Source: Candidatus Caccoplasma merdavium
Lineage (GTDB): Bacteria; Bacteroidota; Bacteroidia; Bacteroidales; UBA11471
DNA: 64,000 bases
Assembly (NCBI GenBank): GCA_018715595.1
Contig: DVLI01000026.1
Location: 292,082 to 356,081, forward strand
Reading direction: 5' to 3'
Shown here: piece by piece, positions 26,668 through 37,453 of the stretch
Layout of the letters: every line of letters starts with the position of its first letter
Numbering within the stretch: the stretch's first letter is position 1
The notes under the pieces: model-generated
What the model was told of the DNA's origin: nothing
The model's database searches: none
What the model saw: only the letters and a program-made list of their open reading frames with translations
Made by a program: the position numbers and the translations under genes

Positions 26668-29600
26668 ATGCAAATCCAAGAAATACTCGATCATAGAATC
26701 ATGGTACTCGATGGTGCCATGGGCACGATGATACAACAATACGGACTCTCCGAAAGCGATTTCAGAGGCGAACGGTTTGCCGACGTTACCGCATTGCAGA
26801 AAGGGAACAACGACCTGCTGTGCCTCACCCGCCCGCAAATCATTTCGGCCATACACGAAGCCTATTTCGATGCCGGAGCCGATATTATCGAGACCAACAC
26901 ATTCAACGCCAATCGCATATCGATGAGCGACTACGACATGCAGTCGGTCGTGGCTGAAATCAATTTCGAGGCGGCTCGCCTCGCCCGGAACGTTGCCGAC
27001 AACTACTCGGCGAAAACGCCCGACAAGCCTCGTTTTGTGGCCGGCTCGGTAGGGCCTACCAACAAGACCTGTTCGATGTCGCCCGACGTGAACGACCCCG
27101 CCCTGCGCACCCTCACATTTGACGACCTCACCGACGCCTACCGGGAACAAATCGCCGCACTCATCGACGGCGGGGTCGACCTGCTCCTCTTCGAAACGAT
27201 TTTCGATACCCTCAATGCCAAAGCGGCACTCTATGCCGCCGAAGAGGTCATGCAGGAGAAAGGGAAGCACCTCCCCATCATGCTCTCGGTCACCCTCTCC
27301 GACAAAGGGGGGCGCACTCTCTCGGGACAAACTCTCGATGCCTTCCTGTCCTCCGTGCGGCATGCCCGACTGCTGTCGGTGGGACTGAACTGCTCCTTCG
27401 GGGCCCGCGACATGAAGCCGTTCTTGAAACAACTCTCCGAGACGGCACCCTACTACATATCGGCCTACCCCAACGCCGGCTTGCCCAACCGATTCGGGCA
27501 ATATGACGAGACCCCCGAAACGATGGCGTTGCAAATCAAAGAATTTATCGACGAACAACTCGTCAATATCGTAGGCGGCTGCTGCGGCACCACACCAGAA
27601 CACATTGCCGCCATCGCCCGGCTGGCCGCCGGGAAACAACCCCGCCGCCCCCACGTCCAAAGACCGATGCTCAGCCTGTCGGGTCTTGAAGTCTTAAATG
27701 TCGTTCCCGAAAACAACTTCATTCATGTCGGCGAACGGTGCAATGTGGCCGGTTCACGGAAATTCTTGCGACTCATCTCGGAGAAGAATTATGACGAGGC
27801 CCTCGAAATCGCCCGCAAGCAGGTCGCCGACGGTGCTCAAATCATCGACATCAACATGGACGACGCCATGCTCGATGCCCACGACGAAATGGTCACGTTT
27901 CTCAACCGCATAGCCTCAGAGCCCGACATCTGTCGCGTACCGGTCATGATAGACTCCTCGAAGTGGCCGGTAATCCTGGCCGGGCTCAAATGCGTGCAGG
28001 GAAAGTGTATCGTCAACTCCATCAGCCTGAAAGAGGGAGAAGCGACCTTTCTTGCCCATGCTCGGGAGATACACCGCCTCGGAGCCGCCATGGTGGTCAT
28101 GGCATTTGACGAAACAGGCCAAGCCGACAGCTATGCCCGCAAGATTGCCGTGTGCCAGAGAGCCTATACCCTGCTCACCCGGGAAGGGATAGACCCCAAC
28201 GACATCATTTTCGACCCCAATGTCCTGGCTCTTGCCACCGGCATCGACGAACATCTCAATTATGGAGCCGACTTCATCGCCGCCGTCAAATGGATCAAAG
28301 AGAATCTTCCCGGAGCCAAAGTGAGCGGAGGCATCAGCAACCTCTCTTTTTCGTTCCGCGGAAACAACTACATACGCGAAGCCATGCACGCCGTGTTCTT
28401 GTTTCACGCCATACAGGCGGGTATGGACATGGCTATCGTCAATCCGGCAACGAGTGTCACCTACACCGATATTCCCGAAGAATTGTTGTGCCGCATCGAA
28501 GATGTCATCTTCAACCGCCGCCCCGATGCCACCGAACGACTGATTGAGGCCGCCGAGTCACATAAAGGTCAAACCACCCAACAACAGCCACAAACCGGGC
28601 AAGGTGACCCACGCGACCTGATGTCGCTCGATGAACGGCTCGAATACGCCCTTGTCAAAGGTGTCAGCGACCGTCTTGATGCCGACCTGCACGAGGCTCT
28701 GGCCGTCTACGGCAGTGCCGTGAAAATCATCGAAGGCCCCCTCATGAACGGAATGAACCGCGTAGGACAACTCTTCGGTGAAGGAAAAATGTTCCTGCCC
28801 CAGGTCGTGAAAACCGCCCGCACCATGAAACAGGCGGTCGCTATCTTGCAGCCTTATATTCCCGTGCAGAAAGAGAGCGGTCGGAAAAACGGAAAATTCC
28901 TCCTGGCCACGGTCAAAGGCGATGTGCATGACATCGGGAAAAACATCGTTGCCGTCGTCCTCGGCTGCAACAATTACGACATCATCGACCTCGGAGTAAT
29001 GGTGCCGACCGAAATCATCATCGAAACAGCCCTCCGCGAGAAGGTCGACATCATCGGCGTGAGCGGACTCATCACCCCGTCGCTCGAAGAGATGTGCCAC
29101 ATTGCCGAAGCGATGGAAAAAGCCGGGTTGAAAATCCCCCTCATGGTAGGTGGTGCCACCACCTCGAAACTGCATACGGCGGTGAAAATCGCACCCCGAT
29201 ACAGCGGCCCCGTGATTCACACACGCGACGCCGCACAAATTCCCGTCGTGGCCGCACAATGGCTCAACGAGCAAACCCGGGAATCGTTTCTGAGGGAACT
29301 GCACCGGGAACAAGAAGAGTTGCGCCGTTCGGTCGAAACCCGACAAGAACCCCTCCTCTCCTATGCCGAAGCCAACGCACAGGCTTTCACAGCCGACTGG
29401 ACACATTACACGCCGACCGTCCCTCAAATGCCGGGCGAACGGAGGGAACTCAAACTCTCCATACAAGAAGTCAGGCCGTGTATCAATTGGAAATACTTCC
29501 TCCACACATGGCGGCTGACCGGGAACGCCTCTCCCCTCGACGGCTGCTGCCAGCACTGCATGACGCAACTTCCCCATATTACACCCGAAGAACCGGACAA

Positions 29601-30351
29601 AGCCCAAGAAACCGAAAGGCTCCTTGACGATGCCGCAAGTTGGCTTGACCAACTCGAAAAAGAGGACGACACGATGTTCCTGCAAGCACGCTTCGGCATC
29701 TTCGCCGCACACAGCAACGGCAACCGCATCGTCTTGCACACGGCCGAAGGCGATGTCGTGATACCTTGTCTGCGTCAACAAAAAACAAAGCCCGAAGGGG
29801 CATACCTTGCGTTGCCGGACTTTGTCATGCCTCAAAACCAAGAGAATCGCACCGACTATGTAGGAGCGTTTGTCGTAACCATCAGCCAAGGTCTCGCGGC
29901 CAAAATCGAACAACTCAAACAAGGAGACGACCACTACGCAGCCCTGCTGTTGCAATCGCTCTGCGACCGACTGGCCGAAGCCGCCACCGAATGGCTGCAT
30001 TACCGCATTCGTACCCGCTATTGGGGCTATATGCCCATGGAAAAGCCGCATGTGCCGTCGCTCCTCTCCCAACACTACCAAGGCATACGCCCGGCCGTCG
30101 GCTATCCTTCACTGCCTGACCAGTCGCTCGGTTTCACGCTCGATACCCTGCTCGATTTTGCAAAAGCCGGGGTCACCGTGACCGAGAATGGAGCCCTCTA
30201 CCCATCATCGACCGTTACGGGGCTCCTCATTGCCCACCCGCAAGCAAGCTACTTCCACATCGGCGTCATCGATAACGAACAGCGAAAAATATACTGTCGG
30301 GAACGGGGATATAGCCTCGAAGAGTCGTACAAATGGCTTTCGCTCTCTTGA
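26668..30351 (+). CDS. metH: Cobalamin-dependent methionine synthase
   Basis: 1227-residue four-module enzyme that moves a methyl group from methyltetrahydrofolate through cobalamin to homocysteine. Seen: the homocysteine/zinc module starting with [12 protein letters not shown], with the zinc cysteines in GGCCGT (C305/C306) plus an upstream LNCSF cysteine. The pterin module has [11 protein letters not shown]. The cobalamin module has the base-off ligand motif DVHDIGKN (D752, H754, G757). The C-terminal activation domain (about 900-1227) has [13 protein letters not shown]. Full length suggests a functional enzyme. An upstream open stretch back to 26419 lies before the promoter and is not coding. 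Confidence 0.97.
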   Translation: MQIQEILDHRIMVLDGAMGTMIQQYGLSESDFRGERFADVTALQKGNNDLLCLTRPQIISAIHEAYFDAGADIIETNTFNANRISMSDYDMQSVVAEINFEAARLARNVADNYSAKTPDKPRFVAGSVGPTNKTCSMSPDVNDPALRTLTFDDLTDAYREQIAALIDGGVDLLLFETIFDTLNAKAALYAAEEVMQEKGKHLPIMLSVTLSDKGGRTLSGQTLDAFLSSVRHARLLSVGLNCSFGARDMKPFLKQLSETAPYYISAYPNAGLPNRFGQYDETPETMALQIKEFIDEQLVNIVGGCCGTTPEHIAAIARLAAGKQPRRPHVQRPMLSLSGLEVLNVVPENNFIHVGERCNVAGSRKFLRLISEKNYDEALEIARKQVADGAQIIDINMDDAMLDAHDEMVTFLNRIASEPDICRVPVMIDSSKWPVILAGLKCVQGKCIVNSISLKEGEATFLAHAREIHRLGAAMVVMAFDETGQADSYARKIAVCQRAYTLLTREGIDPNDIIFDPNVLALATGIDEHLNYGADFIAAVKWIKENLPGAKVSGGISNLSFSFRGNNYIREAMHAVFLFHAIQAGMDMAIVNPATSVTYTDIPEELLCRIEDVIFNRRPDATERLIEAAESHKGQTTQQQPQTGQGDPRDLMSLDERLEYALVKGVSDRLDADLHEALAVYGSAVKIIEGPLMNGMNRVGQLFGEGKMFLPQVVKTARTMKQAVAILQPYIPVQKESGRKNGKFLLATVKGDVHDIGKNIVAVVLGCNNYDIIDLGVMVPTEIIIETALREKVDIIGVSGLITPSLEEMCHIAEAMEKAGLKIPLMVGGATTSKLHTAVKIAPRYSGPVIHTRDAAQIPVVAAQWLNEQTRESFLRELHREQEELRRSVETRQEPLLSYAEANAQAFTADWTHYTPTVPQMPGERRELKLSIQEVRPCINWKYFLHTWRLTGNASPLDGCCQHCMTQLPHITPEEPDKAQETERLLDDAASWLDQLEKEDDTMFLQARFGIFAAHSNGNRIVLHTAEGDVVIPCLRQQKTKPEGAYLALPDFVMPQNQENRTDYVGAFVVTISQGLAAKIEQLKQGDDHYAALLLQSLCDRLAEAATEWLHYRIRTRYWGYMPMEKPHVPSLLSQHYQGIRPAVGYPSLPDQSLGFTLDTLLDFAKAGVTVTENGALYPSSTVTGLLIAHPQASYFHIGVIDNEQRKIYCRERGYSLEESYKWLSLS

Positions 30352-30408
30352 ACCAAATGCCGGGCCGCATTGTTATCCTATTTTGACATACCCAATAAAA
30401 TTTTCATT

Positions 30409-30909
30409 ATGGCTACTGTAACATTCCTCAACAATCCGGTGCACACCGCCGGAGAATTGCCCCAAAAAGGGACAACCGCACCCAAATTCGAGTTGGTCAA
30501 AGGAGACCTCTCGACACTCACCGACGAGGAGTTGAGAGGCAAACGTGTCCTGCTCAACATCTTCCCGAGTCTCGACACCAACGTATGCGCCACATCGGTC
30601 CGCAAATTCAATCAAAAAGCCGCACAAATGAAAAATACCCTGGTGCTGGCGGTCTCAAAAGACCTGCCGTTTGCCCAGTCGCGTTTCTGTGCGACCGAAG
30701 GTATCGACAATGTTGTCGCCGTATCGGCTTTCCGTTCGACGAAGTTCGGAAAAGAATACGGTGTCGAACTCATCGACGGGCCATTGGCCGGACTGTTGTG
30801 CCGCGCGGTCATCATCATCGACGAATCGGGAAAAATCCTGTATGAACAATTAGTCCCCGAAATCACACACGAACCCGACTACGAAGCAGCCATCGAAGCC
30901 TTGAAATAA
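30409..30909 (+). CDS. tpx: Thiol peroxidase (Tpx)
   Basis: 166-residue atypical two-cysteine peroxiredoxin that reduces peroxides using thioredoxin. The peroxidatic cysteine is C60 in SLDTNVCATSV and the resolving cysteine is C94 in QSRFCATEG, the spacing of the Tpx subfamily. The start MATVTF is chosen over upstream frame extension because the family begins here. It is downstream of metH by 57 bases, ended by a terminator. Confidence 0.96.
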   Translation: MATVTFLNNPVHTAGELPQKGTTAPKFELVKGDLSTLTDEELRGKRVLLNIFPSLDTNVCATSVRKFNQKAAQMKNTLVLAVSKDLPFAQSRFCATEGIDNVVAVSAFRSTKFGKEYGVELIDGPLAGLLCRAVIIIDESGKILYEQLVPEITHEPDYEAAIEALK

Positions 30910-30930
30910 ACAGCCAGATGAGTCACGACG

Positions 30931-30962
30931 AAGGGCCCAATAGAAAAATCTATTGGGCCCTT
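30931..30962. terminator. Terminator after tpx
   Basis: AAGGGCCCAATAG and CTATTGGGCCCTT enclose a six-base AAAAAT loop; it is placed between convergent tpx and nitroreductase genes. Confidence 0.8.
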
Positions 30963-31016
30963 CGGGTTTATTTGACGAGAAATCCCCGCATACATCGGTA
31001 AGGAAGCGATACAAGC

Positions 31017-31619
31017 TCAACGGAAAACCTTCAACCGATATTCCAAGGGCGCAATCTCTTTATCACCGGGTTCCAGCAAGGGTTTCCCAAAAGGCATCTG
31101 CGCATTTAACTGCCAAGTAACCGGTAATTTCCACTCGCGCCGGACAGCGTCGTCGACCAAGGGGTTATAGTGTTGCAGGGAAGCTCCGAAGCCGACATCT
31201 TCGAGCATCGTCCACACCACCAACTGGTGCATGGCCGACGTCTGCTGCGACCACACGGGAAAGCGGTCGGCATAGAGGGGAAAACGACTCTGCATCGACT
31301 CCACGACAGCGGAGTCTTCATAAAACAACACCGTTCCGTGTCCCGCAGCAAAAGAGGTCTCGATTTTTTCCCGGCTTTTATTATAGGTTTCGGGGGCGAC
31401 AAGAGCTCTCAATGTTTCCTGCGTTATGTTCCAAAAACGTCGATGGGCATCACCCAGGAGAAGTACCAGGCGTGTCGACTGGGAATTGAACGCCGAAGGG
31501 GTGTATGTGAGTGCATCATCGAGAATTTTTTCGATAACCTCATACGACACCGGCGATTCATCGCCAATGGCATAATAACTGCGGCGATTGCGCAGGGCTT
31601 CTTCGATAGAACGTTTCAT
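31017..31619 (-). CDS. Nitroreductase family protein
   Basis: 200-residue FMN-dependent nitroreductase-like oxidoreductase. The N-terminal block RSIEEALRNRRSYYAI gives the R-R-S/T FMN contacts. TPSAFNSQSTRLVLL is the typical S-x-x-N-x-Q-S segment, and GFGASLQHYNPLV the later FMN-binding region. Substrate unknown; many act on quinones or flavin-linked compounds. The frame extends to an ATG at 31670, but the family pattern begins at KRSIEEAL, so I place the start at 31619; nearby ATGs 6 and 12 bases upstream cannot be excluded. Confidence 0.88.
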   Translation of the reverse strand: MKRSIEEALRNRRSYYAIGDESPVSYEVIEKILDDALTYTPSAFNSQSTRLVLLLGDAHRRFWNITQETLRALVAPETYNKSREKIETSFAAGHGTVLFYEDSAVVESMQSRFPLYADRFPVWSQQTSAMHQLVVWTMLEDVGFGASLQHYNPLVDDAVRREWKLPVTWQLNAQMPFGKPLLEPGDKEIAPLEYRLKVFR

Positions 31620-31780
31620 AATCATTGTCATAAAAGTATGGTTATGACATAACAAACACGCCCCCTCCAATGTTCACGGCCTTCTATTTCCTGCCATCGA
31701 CAGGGTGCGAAAAAGGCACCAAGCACCCGACAGGAAGATTTTCCCGCCACACCATGTCATTTCGCCACGAGCAGAATAAC

Positions 31781-31817
31781 TGGCAGGGCGGACATTCCCA
31801 TAATGCCCGCCCTGCCA
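31781..31817. terminator. Hairpin near the 3' end of the barrel-lipoprotein operon
   Basis: A 16-base stem with one mismatch (TGGCAGGGCGGACATT against AATGCCCGCCCTGCCA) and a five-base loop lies 47 bases after the barrel gene stop (minus strand). The rest of 31670-31860 shows nothing convincing. Confidence 0.6.
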
Positions 31818-31863
31818 AAGGGTTTCGTCGTGAAGTATCAATTCTCACGACATAAAAGAGGTA

Positions 31864-32766
31864 TCAAAAATAGAACAGCAAATAGAGTTTCCCGCCCAGA
31901 TTCTCCGTACCGAAAGAAAACTCTTTGTTCCCGGGAGAGATGAGGTTGGTAAACTTTTCCACTTGATTGTTCATCGTATTGAAGCCTTCAATTTCCTCAT
32001 AGGTTTCGGGACTCCACTTCCAGATGGCATTGATGCTCACCTCACCACCCAGCGAGAAATGCGATGCCAGGAATATCTCCACACCCACATGGGCTCCAAG
32101 ACCAAAGTATTGCACAGAACCTCCATTATAAGAGTCGAGCAAGTAGGCCCTTGTCCAACCGTCAGGGACATATTGCACATTTCCCGCATCAATACGCGAA
32201 GGGGTCTGATTGATTTCGGTGATGGCATTGCCATAGTTATAATGGCGATTGTATTCACCGAAAGCATAAATCAGGTTTCCACCGGCAAATCCTTGAATGC
32301 GGCGATAACCACGGCGATACTCCGCCCCCAAAGCAAACGATGCACCGGTATTATTCACGATGTTCTCATCGACCACCTTGGCCAAGGAAAGCGGATCTTC
32401 AAGAAGGGCCGCATCGTTTTGTTTATAGGTGCGGGTATTTTTATGGGTATAAAGAATACCCACATTCAAACGGGCAGCCCATGTGTCGGTAATCATATAT
32501 TTACCCATAATCGAAACCGTCGGATTGTTGATGGGATTATCGAATGTTATGGCCGACTCTCCCCCAAAGGTATTGTAGGCATTATCGGTTGTCCCATTGA
32601 AAAAATTTCCCACATATTTGAACATCGGCACGACATCGATACCCAATGCTATGTCTCCGGCTTTGGGCAATTCGAGCGTTCTTTTCTTCTTTGTCTCTTC
32701 CTGTGCCAATAAAGTGGTACCCATAAAGGCCATCAACAGCACCGACAGAATTACTTTCCGTTTCAT
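31864..32766 (-). CDS. Outer-membrane beta-barrel protein
   Basis: 300 residues. A signal peptide (MKRKVILSVLLMAFMGTTLLAQ) precedes a mature chain of alternating aromatic/polar strands ending in GGKLYLLFYF, a typical C-terminal barrel strand with final phenylalanine. GDIALGIDVVPMFKYVGNFF near the mature N-terminus and the tryptophan- and tyrosine-rich strands suggest a 12- to 14-strand barrel, but I cannot name a family. It starts 25 bases after the stop of the large repeat lipoprotein and is therefore its operon partner. A pore, anchor or assembly partner for that lipoprotein is possible but unproven. Confidence 0.8.
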   Translation of the reverse strand: MKRKVILSVLLMAFMGTTLLAQEETKKKRTLELPKAGDIALGIDVVPMFKYVGNFFNGTTDNAYNTFGGESAITFDNPINNPTVSIMGKYMITDTWAARLNVGILYTHKNTRTYKQNDAALLEDPLSLAKVVDENIVNNTGASFALGAEYRRGYRRIQGFAGGNLIYAFGEYNRHYNYGNAITEINQTPSRIDAGNVQYVPDGWTRAYLLDSYNGGSVQYFGLGAHVGVEIFLASHFSLGGEVSINAIWKWSPETYEEIEGFNTMNNQVEKFTNLISPGNKEFSFGTENLGGKLYLLFYF

Positions 32767-32791
32767 GATTGCTATATTATTGCATTACTTA

Positions 32792-35182
32792 TTAATTATC
32801 TAACTCTGCATTCCAACCGTACTCGTACCACCCATCGGGTATGACGGTAGGCTCAAATTGCATCTTGGCCGAAGGTTCCGTAATTTCAATGATTGACTCT
32901 ACGGGAGAAAGCGTCTTATCGAGAATGTTATTTACCGACACATACCTTCCCGTGATAATGGTTTGCGTATCGGCCGCCGGATCGGGATAATGCAGGAACG
33001 AAACATTTTTCTCATCTTGGGCAGGAGCCACTGATACTTGATAGGAAGTCCCTATTTTCGAGACCTGAACCGGAACGACATATTGCCCGTTGCTCGATGT
33101 GGCGACATCATAGGTCTGACCGTTTACCTGCACGCTCACCATGCGATTGGGGTCATTCTCCCACTTGGGCAACCATTGCGACCCGACTTTTTTCTCTATG
33201 GCCCGCATCACGGTGCCTCGCACGGTAAGCGTTTGTGAATAATTCTTTTCCACAATCAGACGTTGGTTGATCCAACCGGCCAAGTTCTTGGACCAATTCA
33301 ATACGCTGGATTCATTTTCCACACTCTGCACGTCATAATAGGCAATGCCCCGGTTGGTCCAGCGGCTGATACCATCGACGTATGAGGTGAATGCCGGAAG
33401 GGTTCCATAATCCACAAGAATCTCTTCGGTCGATGTACTACCGGCACGGCGATAGTGTGTCATGGACGACTTTGTTCCCGACTGCGCAAACTGTGGCGTC
33501 ACGACAAGAGCGGCCGGCTCCTCGTCGGGATAACGCATAGAGACTTCGATGCTGTACTCCCCGTCAGCATTCGTGGCACCCACGAATGTGGTCGATTTCC
33601 CGCTTTCGGTAATTGTAATCGATACCGGCTCATTCGCCACCCCGGCATACGACCCGTTGCGGAATCCGACTTCGACAGCTTTGTATATGGTACCCACGAT
33701 TGTATTCTTCCCGGTGAGGCTTTCGTCGATTACCCAACCCGAAAGATTGTCATACCAGCCTGTCGCATTCTGAGGCGTGAACTTGTTATAGATGGTACCC
33801 AACTCATTCCACTCGCCTTTATCGACAGAGATTCTTTCGCCGAAACTTCCCGAAATCTTCTCGGTCTCACCTCCGGCCAAATAGTGTGTGATTTCCTTGT
33901 TGAACGTCCCGGGAGTGATGGTCGGGGTCTCGCCACTCTTCACAGGCAATTCAAAAGAGAAATTCCCTTCCTCATCGGTATTTACATAGACTTTTTTAGT
34001 CGTCGTAGAATATTGAATGTTGAAACAGGCTTCTTGATAGGGGTTGGCATAGGTACCCTTGCAAAATGCCGTTTCCATGCCCAACAGGTATTTACCCGTC
34101 ACGGTTGCTTTCTGAGGCATGTCTGAGTCGGTATGCAACCAGCCAGCCAACGTTGTTCCCGTCTCAGGCCATGTGGCAGGTTTGGTCGTGGTGTTGAATC
34201 CGTCATTGTATTCGGGATTGAACATCATATACATGTCGGCCATCGTATATTCCTGCTCAGCAAAATCTTTCAGAGCCCCACGCGATATATTGGCCTCGAC
34301 TTCATATTTACCGACCAATTGCACCGATTCGCCCGGGGCGGTAAAATGTTCATACGACAGAATGGCTTCCTTGGGCGTTATCTTCAAGCTTTGGAAGCCC
34401 TCTTCATAAGAGCGTAACGGCAAAACCAAGGTATATTGTCCCAATTCATCGGTCGTTGCGCCGAATGTCACAGGAGTCGTCATGTCTTTGTAAGAGACTT
34501 CAAAGTTGACAGCCATGTCGGCCGCGGGCTTATATGCCCCTTGACGATAACCCGACTCATAGGCTTGCAGCAACGTCCCTTTGAGAGTGATGCGCTGGTT
34601 GAACCCTTCAAAATCGGAGACTTCCGTTCCTTTAAGGTCGATATTCAATATTTTCACCGAACCCGGCCTCAACGATACCGTTGTGTCGCAAGCATATTCA
34701 TAGAGCGAGGTTTTGAATTCCGGGGTCGTACCGTTCATCTTCACATACTCCGAACGAAGACTTCTGAAATCTTGTATGCGCACCGTTGCCTGAATGCCTT
34801 CTGACACGGTAGGAACCTCAAATGACCACTCACCGGCGTCATTGGTAACGGTCTCATAGATTTTATTGCCTTTGTTCCCTTGGGAAGTAGAAGTCCCGGA
34901 ACCGGACGAAGACGATGATGACGACGAGTTGCCGTCATTATCCCAATATTCGCTATATGGAATTTCGAGATAAACCGTGTGACCCGCAGCGGGGGCATAA
35001 TTACTGACCGTGTAGACAGTGTCGGACATGTTTACCCCAGCGTCATAAACAAAAGTTCCCGAAACAGTGGCCTTTTCGGTAATAGAATCCAAACTCAACT
35101 CCGACTGCTCGGGATTACACCCGATGAATGCCATACAACTCGACATGGCAATCATTGCACTTAATAAATAATCGCGTTTCAT
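32792..35182 (-). CDS. Large five-repeat beta-domain lipoprotein
   Basis: 796-residue exported lipoprotein: signal peptide with lipobox ending at C22 (AFIGC). The mature protein is built of five units beginning near residues 39, 199, 360, 495 and 652. Each opens with V-x-G-T/K (TVSGTF, TLKGTL, TVTGKY, IVGTIY, TVRGTV). Each has a central N/T-x-x-G-x-Y/F/W-x-x-x-V/L-P strand (TNDAGEWSFEVP, TTDELGQYTLVLP, TDEEGNFSFELP, TNADGEYSIEVS, TSSNGQYVVPVQ), most followed by a H/Y-Y...G...I/G-x-Y turn. The pattern resembles carboxypeptidase-regulatory-like beta-sandwiches. A serine-rich run (86-100) interrupts unit 1. Surface or periplasmic location; ligand unknown. Confidence 0.82.
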   Translation of the reverse strand: MKRDYLLSAMIAMSSCMAFIGCNPEQSELSLDSITEKATVSGTFVYDAGVNMSDTVYTVSNYAPAAGHTVYLEIPYSEYWDNDGNSSSSSSSSGSGTSTSQGNKGNKIYETVTNDAGEWSFEVPTVSEGIQATVRIQDFRSLRSEYVKMNGTTPEFKTSLYEYACDTTVSLRPGSVKILNIDLKGTEVSDFEGFNQRITLKGTLLQAYESGYRQGAYKPAADMAVNFEVSYKDMTTPVTFGATTDELGQYTLVLPLRSYEEGFQSLKITPKEAILSYEHFTAPGESVQLVGKYEVEANISRGALKDFAEQEYTMADMYMMFNPEYNDGFNTTTKPATWPETGTTLAGWLHTDSDMPQKATVTGKYLLGMETAFCKGTYANPYQEACFNIQYSTTTKKVYVNTDEEGNFSFELPVKSGETPTITPGTFNKEITHYLAGGETEKISGSFGERISVDKGEWNELGTIYNKFTPQNATGWYDNLSGWVIDESLTGKNTIVGTIYKAVEVGFRNGSYAGVANEPVSITITESGKSTTFVGATNADGEYSIEVSMRYPDEEPAALVVTPQFAQSGTKSSMTHYRRAGSTSTEEILVDYGTLPAFTSYVDGISRWTNRGIAYYDVQSVENESSVLNWSKNLAGWINQRLIVEKNYSQTLTVRGTVMRAIEKKVGSQWLPKWENDPNRMVSVQVNGQTYDVATSSNGQYVVPVQVSKIGTSYQVSVAPAQDEKNVSFLHYPDPAADTQTIITGRYVSVNNILDKTLSPVESIIEITEPSAKMQFEPTVIPDGWYEYGWNAELDN

Positions 35183-35220
35183 AGGTTAAGATATAATTAC
35201 AACAGTTTTTTTCATTTATA

Positions 35221-35251
35221 CAAATATAAACAGAATAAAATAAAAATCAAA
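35221..35251 (-). promoter_or_regulatory. Full promoter for the lipoprotein-barrel operon
   Basis: On the minus strand TTTG (35251-35248), a 19-base spacer and TATATTTG (35228-35221) match the Bacteroidetes promoter, 38 bases before the start codon at 35182. Confidence 0.7.
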
Positions 35252-35281
35252 TTTTTATACAGGTTTTCATTGCCGCCACCA

Positions 35282-35321
35282 AAAAATGACGGGACGGAAA
35301 AAATTCCGTCCCGTCATTTTT
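35282..35321 (-). terminator. Terminator after the OPT transporter gene
   Basis: A perfect 18-base stem (AAAAATGACGGGACGGAA with TTCCGTCCCGTCATTTTT) and four-base loop lies 18 bases after the transporter stop and just before the lipoprotein promoter. Confidence 0.85.
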
Positions 35322-35339
35322 CTTGCCCGGAATGGGCGC

Positions 35340-37319
35340 CTACTCTTTCTTGGCCGCCATGCTGCTTTTTATCAAATAGATAATAAGGGCCAAGTAGAGA
35401 ACAAGACCGAGAGATTCCAAAAGGAGCTCGTTCATGGTACATGAATATTCAAAACCGGCAAAACGTATGGCGGCACTTACCACGCCCATCAATGCTCCGC
35501 CGGCGATGAATCCCGAAGCCAAAAGGGTTCCTCTTTCGAGACGAGCCTTGTTGAGGGCCTTGTCGGTCGAACGCGTAGAAACATACCAACTGATAAGCCC
35601 GCCGACCACCAACGGGGTATTCAATTCAAGGGGGATAAACATGCCCAGGGCAAACGCCAATGCCGGAACTTTGAAAACTGTCAGTATCAAAGCAATCACG
35701 GCCCCTATTCCATAAAGAGCCCAAGGAGCCCCTTGTCCCGACATAAGCGGTTGTATGACTGCGGCCATGGCGTTGGCTTGGGGTGCTGCCAAGGCATTAT
35801 CGCCCGTGAAGCCATAGGTTTTGTTCAGGATAATCATCACACCGCCCACCGTAGCCGCGGCGACAAGGGTCCCGACAAATTTCCATGTCTCTTGTTTGGC
35901 AGGGGTCGTTCCCAACCAATATCCGATTTTAAGGTCGGTAACCAATGCACCGGCCGTCGACAACGCCGTGCACACCACACCGCCGATAATCAACGCGGCG
36001 ACCATACCCTCTTTTCCCGAAAGTCCCGATGCCACCAAGATGACCGATGCCAAAATAAGAGTCATCAGGGTCATGCCCGAAACAGGATTGGTACCCACAA
36101 TGGCAATGGCGTTGGCCGCCACCGTCGTAAACAGGAAAGCGATGACCGTCACCACGACAAATGCAATGAGTGCCTGCGTGAAATTGTGAATGACACCGAA
36201 ATAGAAAAAGAGGAAAATGGCAATCAGAGTTATCACAACCGAGAAAAGCAGAATCTTCATGCTGATGTCGCGCTGGGTACGTTTCACACCGGCTCCGACG
36301 GCCGACGCCTGACCTTTCAGTTCACGCGAAGCCAGCCCGACGGCACTGCGTATGACGCCCCACGAACGGACAATCCCGATGATACCGGCCATGGCAATAC
36401 CTCCAATGCCGATGTACCGGGCATACATCGTAAAGATTTGTTCGGGAGTCATTTGGGACACCATCAGGTTGGTAGCTCCGGTGTTGAGCTGCAACACGGT
36501 GTCGCCCCAAAACAAGTCGAAACCGGGAATAATGAGGAACCACACAAAGATGGAACCGGCACAAATGATGAGGCTGTATTTCAACCCGACAATGTAACCG
36601 AGGCCCAAAACTGCGGCGCCGGTATTGACTTTGAACACCAGTTTGGCTTTTTCGGCAACGACATCGCCAAAAGGCAAGATGCGGGTTGTCAGAACCTCAC
36701 TCCACCAGCCGAAGGTCGAAAGAAGGAAATCATAGATACCTCCCACGAGACCGGCAAAAATCAGCGGGCGAGCCTGATTGCCACCCTTCTGCCCCGAAAC
36801 AAGAATCTGCGTAGTGGCGGTGGCTTCGGGGAAAGGATACTTGCCATGCATGTCCGAAACAAAATATTTGCGGAAAGGTATCAAGAAAAGTATCCCCAGG
36901 ACACCACCCAGCAAAGAGCTCAAAAAGACTTGCAGGAAGTTGGCCGACAGTCCCGGAATGATATAAAGGGCGGGCAAGGTGAATATCACACCGGCCACCA
37001 CCGTTCCCGAACAGGCTCCGATAGATTGTATAATGACATTCTCGCCCAAACCGTTTTTGCGCTTGAAAGCGGTAGAAAGCCCCACGGCTATGATGGCAAT
37101 CGGTATGGCAGCCTCAAAAACCTGTCCCACCTTCAACCCCAAGTAGGCAGCTGCGGCCGAAAACAGTATGGCCATAAGGATACCCCAGGAAACCGACCAG
37201 GGAGTAACCTCCCGATAGGTCTTGTCGGGAGACATGACGGGGTGATAGGTCTCTCCCTCCTCCAATTCGCGAAACGCGTTCTCCGGCAAATCGACCGGCT
37301 CTTTCTCGTTTTCTTTCAT
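35340..37319 (-). CDS. OPT family oligopeptide transporter
   Basis: 659-residue inner-membrane transporter with about 15 hydrophobic helices. The OPT family pattern is seen in the first helix block (SWGILMAILFSAAAAYLGLKVG), in SVIIQSIGACSG-like and LFLIPFRKYFV segments, in FPEATATTQILVSGQ, and in the C-terminal NTPLVVGGLISW. OPT proteins import small peptides or metal-chelate complexes in symport. The start is placed at MKENEKEP, where the soluble N-terminus typical of bacterial OPTs begins, rather than at an upstream in-frame codon. Single gene, divergent from the DUF2461 gene. Confidence 0.93.
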   Translation of the reverse strand: MKENEKEPVDLPENAFRELEEGETYHPVMSPDKTYREVTPWSVSWGILMAILFSAAAAYLGLKVGQVFEAAIPIAIIAVGLSTAFKRKNGLGENVIIQSIGACSGTVVAGVIFTLPALYIIPGLSANFLQVFLSSLLGGVLGILFLIPFRKYFVSDMHGKYPFPEATATTQILVSGQKGGNQARPLIFAGLVGGIYDFLLSTFGWWSEVLTTRILPFGDVVAEKAKLVFKVNTGAAVLGLGYIVGLKYSLIICAGSIFVWFLIIPGFDLFWGDTVLQLNTGATNLMVSQMTPEQIFTMYARYIGIGGIAMAGIIGIVRSWGVIRSAVGLASRELKGQASAVGAGVKRTQRDISMKILLFSVVITLIAIFLFFYFGVIHNFTQALIAFVVVTVIAFLFTTVAANAIAIVGTNPVSGMTLMTLILASVILVASGLSGKEGMVAALIIGGVVCTALSTAGALVTDLKIGYWLGTTPAKQETWKFVGTLVAAATVGGVMIILNKTYGFTGDNALAAPQANAMAAVIQPLMSGQGAPWALYGIGAVIALILTVFKVPALAFALGMFIPLELNTPLVVGGLISWYVSTRSTDKALNKARLERGTLLASGFIAGGALMGVVSAAIRFAGFEYSCTMNELLLESLGLVLYLALIIYLIKSSMAAKKE

Positions 37320-37453
37320 CGTATTATCTTTATGTTTTGTTTTTAGTCCCAAATAGGGCGCAAGATAGCTATTTTTGCAGAAATTTCCAGCACGAATCGG
37401 GGAATATCAAAAAATATATTTACATTCGTAGAGAAAAACAAACCGTCGAAAGC

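Noticed and set aside
28558..30081. ~500-codon open frame antisense to metH, and similar ones opposite GH28 and pccB
   Set aside because: They coincide with conserved reading frames of recognised enzymes and show no domain or promoter of their own.
31670..31855. 61-codon plus-strand frame between nitroreductase and barrel gene
   Set aside because: Composition unlike host genes, no start signal, and it contains the operon's terminator hairpin.
34885..34930. Repetitive GAC/GAT codon run in the lipoprotein gene as a possible phase-variable repeat
   Set aside because: It encodes the serine-rich linker and varies in unit; not a clean mononucleotide or tetranucleotide tract.
35733..37346. Long open frame antisense to the OPT transporter
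   Set aside because: Rich in His, Asn and Arg with no motif, as expected for an antisense shadow of a membrane protein gene.
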